DNA of 64,000 nucleotides from NCBI RefSeq assembly GCF_030272615.1, contig NC_081412.1, positions 668,673,852 through 668,737,851 on the forward strand, read 5' to 3'. This DNA is from Cryptomeria japonica (Eukaryota; Streptophyta; Pinopsida; Cupressales; Cupressaceae). Below the pieces are notes generated by a model. The model saw nothing but the letters and a program-made list of their open reading frames with translations. It was not told the origin of the DNA and searched no databases. The translations under genes and the position numbers were made by a program. Of this stretch, positions 56,345 through 64,000 are shown piece by piece; position 1 is the stretch's first letter, and every line of letters begins with the position of its first letter.

Positions 56345-57020
56345 TTGATTGCCCTCATGATTGATGAGTGACAATGACATAAACCCATGATTCGATGATT
56401 TGATAGGTTTGATTGATTGTATGACCTCATGATGGATGAGAGTCACTGATAGGTTGAGTTTGACTGACCTCATGATTGATGAGCAACAATGATATAAACT
56501 CATGATTCGATGATTTGATAGATTTGATTGATGGTATGACCTCATGATGGATGAAAGTCACTGATAGTTTGAGTTTGATTGACCTCATGATTGATGAGCA
56601 ACAATGATATAAACTCATGATTCAATGATTTGATATATTTGATTGATTGTATGACCTCATGATGGATGAGAGTCACTGATAGGTTGATTTTGATTGACCT
56701 CATGATTGACGAGTGGCAATGATATAAACTCATGATTCGATGATTTGATAGATTTGACTGATTGTATGACCTCATGATGGATGAGAGTCACTGATAGGTT
56801 GAGTTTGATTAACCTCATGTTTGATGAGAAACAATGATATAAACTCATGATTCAATGATTTGATAGATTTGACTGATTGTATGACCTCATGATGGATGAG
56901 AGTCACTGATAGGTTGAGTTCAATTGGCCTCATGCTTGATGAGTGACAATAATATAAACTCATGATTCGATAGATTTGATTGATGGTATGCCCTCATGAT
57001 GGATGAGAGTCACTAATAGG
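56345..57020. repeat. 115-base tandem array, about six units
   Basis: TATGACCTCATGATGGATGA recurs at about 56421, 56536, 56651, 56766 and 56881, with a variant near 56986; the period is 115 bases. Each unit holds GAGTCACTGATAGGTTGA and ATATAAACTCATGATTCGAT. The minus-strand frames of 63-93 codons here are repeats of one another and look like by-products of the array. Confidence 0.92.
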
Positions 57021-57312
57021 TTCTCAAAGAGATTGATTAAAATCTCGAGGGAGCTGATAGGATAACTGATTGATCAATTTGATCGATTGATAGATAATTG
57101 ACATTTTGTTGATATCACATTGCAAGAAAATTTAAATGTGCCGATTTTGGTGCATTTGGGGGAGAAACAGGAGGTTTGGTTAGGCCAACAGTTTTTGGAG
57201 AGAGCACCACTTAGATCCATGTGTTCTCTTTTTGATGTATACATGCCCTTGGAAACATTTGATGATTCATGTTTGGTCGGAGATGTCTCTTTCATATGAA
57301 TTTGACATCATT

Positions 57313-57505
57313 GTACACTTGGACATTGATTTTTTATTTATGATATGACATGCAATGGATGATTAGATGCATGTACATGGTACATGACTTAGGCTTTTCT
57401 TATATGATAAGTGTACATTGATTTTTTATTTATGATATGATATGCAATGGATGATTAGATGCATGTTACATGGTACATGACTTAGGCTTTTCTTATATGA
57501 TGGAT
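57313..57505. repeat. Tandem duplication of about 97 bases
   Basis: Two nearly identical copies of a segment with TTGATTTTTTATTTATGATA, GCAATGGATGATTAGATGCA and GACTTAGGCTTTTCTTATAT. The second starts at about 57411. The near-identity suggests a recent event. Confidence 0.85.
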
Positions 57506-58769
57506 GGATGTATATGATTTCCATGTATGATGATACAAATGATTCTATATGATTACATGTTTGTGATCATGTTATATATACGATAATGTGATGATGATGC
57601 ATGTATTAATGCTTATATGATGTGATGCATGGAAATATGCCATGATGAAATTTATGCATATGATAATGTTCTATGATACTATTTGATTGTGCATTCGTGA
57701 TTTATGTATGTTATTTATGATGATGTGAAAAATGCACTTAAATGATATGGATAAATGCAAATGTTACTAGTTTTTAAATGATATGGATGAATGCAATCTA
57801 TCTTAACCATGCAAGCCTAATTATGCATTGTTGTCTATTCTGTCGGTCAATTGTTTGTGCCCTTTTTATCATCATTGATCTTTTAAGATGTTGAAAGTTA
57901 GTACAAACATTGATGGTGTAATTGAACCATGATGACCTAAGTATAAGTTACATGGATTTTGATATTGCAAGAGGACACAAGTGTCGAGGTATAATTGAAC
58001 CAAGATGACCTGAGTGTTGTTTGCGTAAAACAGGCAAGAGTTAACCTTTATCCTATACAAATCCAAAATATCCTTGATGATGCATTACTGATCATGTCTT
58101 GCGACAAATTTGTATAGTATGAAGGATTCACTCACAAACAATAGACAAAGAAAAATATCAAACCCCTTCCTTGTTTCTCTAGTTTCAAGACATCCTTGAG
58201 TTGCTTAGGAGATATGATAACAAAAATCAAACTACCATAGATGAACATTCACTCTTATTTATGCCACTTGTGAGATAAAAACATCCTCATAATGGATTTC
58301 AACTTGATTTTGCTTTGGATTCTACCTATGAGTGTTTGGGAAACTGGTTTTAATGTTCAATATTGATTCTTGTGATCTTTGTTTGATGTGCATGTCTCAT
58401 TATTTGTGTGCCTGTTTGTGTAAGCTCAAAGTGAATTGTCCCTACCGAGTTCAAGATTTTGCCCCCAATCTAGACACAACCTTTTATTATAGACATATAC
58501 GATGATCACCAAGCCATGGTGAGATATTTTTGCAATGCTCGAGGTATATACAAGGCCTTTTTACATATATAGATAATGATAGGGAAAAATGGATATATGA
58601 TATATGTACTAATAGATAGAGGAGCCAATCAATCACAAATAGCGCCTGTTGCCAAGTTTTCACTACTTTCTTTTATTGCACTTTTTTTATTGTTTGATTT
58701 TATTTTGTATTTTATTGCTTTTTTAATTTTTTATTGCTTTTTCGTGCATTGGGTAAGTCAAGTTTAGAA
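57506..58769. other. Noncoding 3' region of the third element
   Basis: TGATGC/ATGCAAATG-rich DNA (57506-57800), a duplicated GTAATTGAACCATGATGACC / ATAATTGAACCAAGATGACC segment (57918 and 57992), and a T-rich tract (58660-58745). No gene. Layout parallels 36.6-38.4 kb. Confidence 0.5.
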
Positions 58770-59550
58770 CCTTTCATGATGAATGTTGTTGATAGGTTCA
58801 TCAAACTGATCCCCTTTTCATGTAGATAGTTGATATGCCCCAGATCCATATGTTGTTCTAATGATGAACAAACCTAACCGATTTGGTTGAAATTTTCCCT
58901 TCTTTTCTCAATCCTATTGATTGTGGGGATTCTCTTTTAGTAGAAAGTTTCCAACCTGAAACATTCTTGGCTTCACTGTATGATTATAACTTCTAGACAT
59001 TCATTGTTGATATGCTTTTAGATGATCAAAATCATGTTGACGATTTGCATCTAACAGTTCCAGTTCTTGTTGTCTATTTACCCTGTACTCCTCATCTAGG
59101 ATGAGTCCTTTCAATGATACTTTGAGAGATAACATTTCAACCTCAATGGGTAAGATAGCTTCTAATCCATAGACAAGTGCATATGGTGTGGCTCTAATAG
59201 AGGTGTGAATACTAGTTCAATATGCCCATAAGGTAGGATTTAATTGGACATGTCAATCATGGCCAACATCATTTACAATTTTCTTTAGGATTTTTAGGAT
59301 GGTTTTGTTTGAAGCCTTCGCTTGGCCTTTCCCTTGAGGATAATAAGGCTTGGAGAAGCAATGTTGGATATGGAATCTTTCACAAAGTTCTTGCACAACT
59401 TGATCTTGAAGGGTCTACCATTACCAGTGATAATGGAATTAGGAAAGCCATACCGATAGATAATTTAATTCAAAATGAAGGAAGATATTTTCTTGCCAGT
59501 GACAATGGTTAATGGAACTTCAATCCACTTTGTGATATATTCAGTGGTTG
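58770..59550 (-). pseudogene. Decayed integrase of the third element
   Basis: The minus strand gives, with stops and frame changes, EYITKWIEVPL, then FPNSIITGNGRPF and, after more decay, KKGKFQPNRLGLFIIRTTYG and GAYQLST. These are the gypsy integrase core and tail in order. The second catalytic Asp is replaced (G-N-G for D-N-G). Integrase would insert the DNA copy; this one cannot work. It supports assigning 54.0-59.6 kb to a Ty3/gypsy Tat-like lineage. Confidence 0.8.
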
Positions 59551-59566
59551 TGATATTAATCCAAAA

Positions 59567-61020
59567 ATGCAAGTTAGAGAGGAATTTTAGGAATTTAATA
59601 TTTATTTAAATTTCTAAAATCCCTCCCCAACTTGTACTTTCTATAAAATGCAAGTTGCAAGTTAACCTTTTTCCTAATCATGTCTAAACCCCTAATATTA
59701 TCCTAATCACCCTTTAATGGTTTGCACATTCCTAAACCTAAGGTTAACCCAAAACCCATCAACTCAAGCCTTTAATGACTTTCTCTAAAGTCTTCAAACC
59801 TTTAATGGTTTCATTCTAGAGACTTCTAAAGCCTTTAATGGTTTCCCTCAAAGTCTTCAAGCCTTTAATGGTTTCCTTCTAGAGCCTTCTTAAGCCTTTA
59901 ATGACTTCCTTCAAGTCTTCAAGCATTTAATGCTTTATCCCCCTTTTTCTCATATAAATAAATTAAGATTTATTTAAATAAAATCTAAAATTCACATTCA
60001 CATTTAAATAAATCAATATTTATTTAGATATCTATCCAAATGCAAGTTTCACCAATAAATTGAAATAAATAAATTTTATTCCAATTAAAAATTCTAAAAT
60101 CCCTCCCACTTGCATTCTCCTACAAATCCACTTAGCCACTTATCTTTTCTTCTAGAATATTCTAATCTCTTCCAATTTAGCCTAATACCCTTCTAATCAT
60201 TTGCACATTCCTTAAGAAGGAGTCACTTCTCAAAAATACACGAAGTCTTCATAAAGCATTAAAAGCTTTATTTCGTCAACAAGATAACCTCCAAAGTCTT
60301 CTAAAAATTCTAAGGCTCTTACATAACTATTAATGGCTAACTCACCATTGACCCTTGGTTACAGACTATCTCTCTAACCTAACCATCCTTTTAACTCATG
60401 GGTCTCTTCAATCATTCATTGCTTTGACCATGGTTATCCTTTAACCCTTGCACAAGAGTTTATTCTTTGGATAAAATCTTTATCCATTAACTCAACCCTA
60501 ACCAAACCCCCTAGGGTAACCACCATGTCTTCTCAGTCATTTAATGCCTCTTATATTTCCTCTCAAGCCTTCTCATGTTGACAATTGTCACCATTTCATT
60601 GGTGAAAATTGTAAACATGGATTGAGGATCACCAAATTCTCAATCAATCCTAACCCTTGTTAAGATTATTCAATCTTGACCATCCAATTGCCCATTTCTT
60701 CTATAAATAGGACTCATTCCTTCATTATCAAGGTCACCACTTCTTAGTCTTAGAATCTACATTTTGTCTCTCTTTGGTTATCTCATGAGCTTAAGCATTT
60801 AGAAGCATTTTTATCAATAGGATATCATTAGCATAACATACCATGTTAGCACCGTATATCATGTTAGCACAACATCTCTTTATCAATAGCATAATCTTGT
60901 TGATCTTGGTTCTATAGGTATATAGATCATTTCATCATATATATAACTCGTTCTTTGATTTTTCATTCTAAGGATCAATTGCTCAATGATCTGAGAGCAA
61001 TCATGATTTAAAGAATCCTT
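59567..61020 (+). mobile_element. LTR fragment of family X on the plus strand (copy 3)
   Basis: Reverse complement of 1880-3293 and 12395-13855, with TATA box CTATAAATAG at 60701-60710 and the 27-base double inverted repeat at 60578-60604. A repeat of AAGCCTTTAATGGTTTCC-type units (59765-59945) is expanded relative to the other copies. The start at 59567-59640 contains a short fold-back resembling the centre of the 53.65-kb palindrome. The right end and primer-binding site were not identified. Confidence 0.78.
60701..60710 (+). promoter_or_regulatory. LTR TATA box
   Basis: CTATAAATAG, third copy of the box seen at 2391-2400 and 12890-12899. Confidence 0.6.
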
Positions 61021-62704
61021 GAAGATAGAGGACAATGAGACTCTTTTGAAGGATTGGTTTGTTTAATTAGTTTACTAAGTTAGTACTTATATCTAATGTT
61101 TCATTGGTATGTTAGTTTCGTGTTTTTCTATTTGATTGACTGACCCACTATTCTAGCATACAATATCTTATGTTCATTGTGTTTATCTTTATGCTTGTTC
61201 ATTATCTCCTTGTGAATGTGTTTCTATTTTTGTAATCGTTAATATTTGTAACTAAAATTTGCACCATCTCTCCACTAGATTAGTGTTAGGAAGAATTATC
61301 CACGCCTAAGATTCCTTTCACACCATGTCTCATCAACAATGCCTTTGACAAAAGAGTTTGCACTTATTGGAATCTTGAACCATCTTCTAATCTGCCTTGA
61401 GCTTTAGAATTGGATACAAAATCACCTTCGCTATTGTCCTATGTAACTAATCCATTGAATTGACTGAAATTCATAAGGATTGATCTAATCAACACCATTC
61501 TTTCAACTCAATCTAGTGAATTGTTACATTATCAAGTACAAAAGGGGATTTTATAGAAGGATATAATTTCAGGTTATACCGTATATTCAATGTATGACCA
61601 AACCATACAACTTATGTCTTTAAATAAATAAGATGATCTTATCAGACAAATTATATATTCATACATTTCATAATCTCAATCAATGACACGACTTGATAGA
61701 TAAATTTTGTGTTTAGCAAGATCCAAAGAGCATTAAATTAGAGATGAGATTGTGAACATAAGCCTAGAATAACTTCACATCAATGGTCATTATGCTAAAT
61801 GGATCTAGACCTCATGTTGTATCAAGTTTCCAATAAATTGAATAAACAATTGTTGAGCTTAATATGCCATATTTCTTTTTTTGGTGAACAAAAACTTCTA
61901 TTCGGATAATATGTATGCAACATTTACATAGACTACTATTTAGTTGACTATTTGAGCTTTGATAAAATATGGAATGTTGATCTGATTTTTTTATTTTGTC
62001 AATTCAAGAAACACTAGAGTTTTTTTTATCCTCTAAAATACAAGTTTGACTTGAAAATTGTTTAAGATTTGATGAAATATATAACATTGATGTAAATTTT
62101 TGGTTTCATCAATTTAGGAAACCCTAGAATTTATTTTTTATTCTTGAATATAAGTTTGACTTTACTCTCATGTTTAGAAGTAAATTATGGTCTTGACCTT
62201 GCACCTTATTGTACAACTAAAATGTTAAAGGGGTCTACAATTAATTAACTATGAATTTTATTTTAAGGGGATTACAAGAAACTTTCTTTCTTTAGTTTCA
62301 TTCATTTCTACTAAATATCAAATTACTAAAAAAATGAATTAGATTTATTTGAATACACTTACAAGAATTTGGTGCTCTAGTAGACTCGTTTGTCGAAAAG
62401 TGTTTAATAATTGGTATTGGTAATAACATGAGTTAGTTGAATTTATGAATAAAAATAAACAGTTGATATCAATAAGATGGGGTTGAATTTAACAAAATTT
62501 GTTTCCTTCTTACCATCATTACCTTCTTGACAATTTTTTTTATGACTTCCGTTGTTGCTTACTTTCTCTCTACTACATCTGATTTGTAGGTTGTGTATTG
62601 TCTTCAGTGTCTTCAATTTAGAGGTTGCCTACATAAAGCATGATACGTAGAGCATTAAGAGCATATAGCTACAAAAACTAGAAGGGGTAAGATATTATAG
62701 ACTT
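61021..62704. other. AT-rich DNA with a tandem duplication
   Basis: Segments at about 61953-62058 and 62066-62162 are diverged copies (GAT(T/A)TTTTTATTTTGTCAATT and AAACACTAGAG / AAACCCTAGAA, then ATACAAGTTTGACTT / ATATAAGTTTGACTT). No gene recognised. Some of 61021-61300 may still be LTR U5. Confidence 0.45.
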
Positions 62705-63097
62705 GTGTTGGATTTCATTGGGTTGTTGCTACATCATGCACAAGATGAAAGGAAAACTGAAATTAATAAATTCATTAGAGAAAATCATAGATGTAGAAAA
62801 CTGCAAATCGATAATAAAGAACTGTTCATTCAGACAAATGACAAAGTGTTGGAAAATAATAATATGTTCAAGATTAGACCATTTATATATATCATAGGTG
62901 ATTGTCTTTTTGACTCCTTCCAGTTGTTGTTACATATGCAATACACTTTTGTATAACTACGCAATGAAACTATTGACCACTTTATAAGTAGCTTACAAAA
63001 CAATGATTCTAAAGCTTTATTTTCATACAACTACGAGCTAGACACATATACATTGTATGAATTACATGGACTGAATGATGATGACATATATATGTGA
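62705..63097 (+). pseudogene. Frame resembling the start of an OTU-type cysteine protease
   Basis: The frame reads LDFIGLLLHHAQDERKTEIN, then FIYIIGDCLFDSFQLLLH, one in-frame TAA, LRNETIDHFISSLQNN and YTLYELHGLNDDDIYM before TGA. GDCLF followed some 20 residues later by LR-x-x-x-I is the pattern around the catalytic Asp and Cys of OTU proteases (usually GDGNCLF), with two residues missing here. A further open piece at about 63536-63625 (ILYGDKVAMTCIETCIKC) could correspond to the downstream OTU segment. OTU frames occur in cellular deubiquitinases and in some transposons. No intact gene is present. Confidence 0.35.
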
Positions 63098-64000
63098 TGT
63101 ATGTGATTGTCAGTAGTTTGAAATCCAAATTGTAATGAGTATGGCCTTTGGGGGGGGCCTATTTTGTATTAAGTGGCTAGCCAAATGGCTAAAGATCTGA
63201 TTGTGTATCTAGCCTTCAACAAGTAAGTTAAAGTATTTACAATTCAATGAGAGTTTATAAAACAATGCATATGCTATCTTTTTCCATGACAAAAACCCTA
63301 TATAGGGACACTTTGAACCACTTATTAACAAAAACCCTATATAAGGCACACATTCACCAATTTGAAAAGTCTAAGATAAGTTTCTATTTAGATAATAGCT
63401 TTACAAAAGACAAGTAGGTGGAATGTCTAACTTATGATAGAGTGCATTGCCGGTATCAGATCGTGGTAATATCCTTTTTAATACAATTAATACTTTGGAC
63501 AAACAATGAATATGATAGTCAATCTCTTATATGATGCATGAATCGATCATTTTGCAGTGCAATACTCTATGGAGATAAAGTAGCAATGACTTGCATAGAA
63601 ACATGCATCAAATGTATGACCTAATCATTAGTTGTGGGGTCGCAATCTAGGAAGCATTCGTTGCAAAGTTTGGAGACCCATATGAATAGAAAAAAATTGA
63701 AGGAGCTTATTTTTGTTTTGAATGGCTATCCTACATTTTGCAAGTGAAGATGAAAATTTGGTCAGCAACCACTAACATCTATATAAAGAATACTGCAAGT
63801 GTCTAAGACCAACTAGAGTATACAATATTATGTGTTGGGTGAACTCACAATAATGGTTCCCACTTTTTTGCCACTTTTTGACACTGAGATGAATAATTTT
63901 AAAATAATCTTCAACTTCTGTGAACTATAACTTTAAACTATTAAAAATTTGAAGATGATGTAAATTAGTGATTTGTAGCATTTTGTCTGTAGATTATATA
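63098..64000. other. Right edge, no confirmed gene
   Basis: Two copies of ACAAAAACCCTATATA(G/A)GG lie near 63292 and 63330 in AT-rich DNA. A possible last piece of the OTU-like frame lies at 63536-63625. Otherwise nothing is recognised. Confidence 0.4.

Larger units (their letters stand above)
54033..59566 (-). mobile_element. Third gypsy-like element, 3' half
   Basis: Polypurine tract at 54033-54050 (minus strand TTCAAAGAGGGGCAACA). Then, moving right: degenerate TGGCGAAT repeats, the retrogene, a 115-base tandem array (56345-57020), TGATGC-rich DNA, a T-rich tract and a decayed integrase (58770-59550). The order mirrors the 3' half of the nested element (34939-38640), so the two are related families. 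Gag, protease and transcriptase are absent; the element stops abruptly at about 59566 in LTR-like sequence. Confidence 0.75.

Noticed and set aside
56264-56963. Five minus-strand frames of 63-93 codons as a protein family
   Set aside because: All are repeats of the same 115-base unit; the period is not a multiple of three, so no continuous protein would result.

Overview
The window looks like nuclear DNA from a seed plant with a large, repeat-filled genome. A conifer or other gymnosperm is the best guess, because of the very long introns, many old degraded LTR retrotransposons and AT-rich intergenic DNA. No species marker was found, so that placement is inference. I found no bacterial genes, no CRISPR and no rRNA.

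One ordinary cellular gene is clear: a three-exon Elongin-C gene on the minus strand (CDS 28665 down to 16163, 98 residues). Intron 1 is about 10 kb and holds a degraded Ty3/gypsy-like element (19106 to about 24310), a GACTCG-rich fold-back, GC-rich hairpins and a SINE-like sequence. A second gene-like unit is an intact 194-residue reading frame (55716 down to 55132). It has the marks of a retrocopied mRNA: no intron, a poly(A) tract and a perfect 17-bp target-site duplication.

Most of the rest is LTR retrotransposon. From 1 to 3293 lies the 5' part of a minus-strand element (LTR 1880-3293). It is inserted in the gag start of another minus-strand element (gag 3294-3814, long leader to 7854, LTR 7855-8871). 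From 8872 to 12394 is an anonymous mosaic, followed by a solo LTR (12395-13855) with a perfect AACTT duplication. The Elongin-C region runs from about 15.2 to 28.9 kb. From 29.47 to 50.64 kb, three tandem units of about 1 kb are split by an 18-kb LTR element (30941-49097). That element is itself split by a younger 11.4-kb element (34127-45552, GGTAC duplication, nearly identical LTRs). From 50.6 to 53.2 kb is AT-rich DNA and a probable copia-type LTR. From 53.25 to 61.0 kb is a fold-back of two head-to-head LTR ends, the decayed 3' half of a third gypsy-like element (54033-59566) containing the retrogene, and a plus-strand LTR fragment. The right edge (62.7-63.6 kb) has a decayed frame resembling an OTU-type protease.

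Three themes stand out. First, the three elements complete enough to judge carry gag and protease, but I could find no reverse transcriptase, so they were probably mobilised in trans. Second, the younger element keeps one gag-protease frame of about 4 kb with no frameshift, and its stops are all explainable as C-to-T changes at CAA, CAG or CGA codons. Third, this element carries, on the opposite strand, a Plant Mobile Domain reading frame. The noncoding parts of these elements are also full of degenerate short repeats, each family with its own CpG-containing core.
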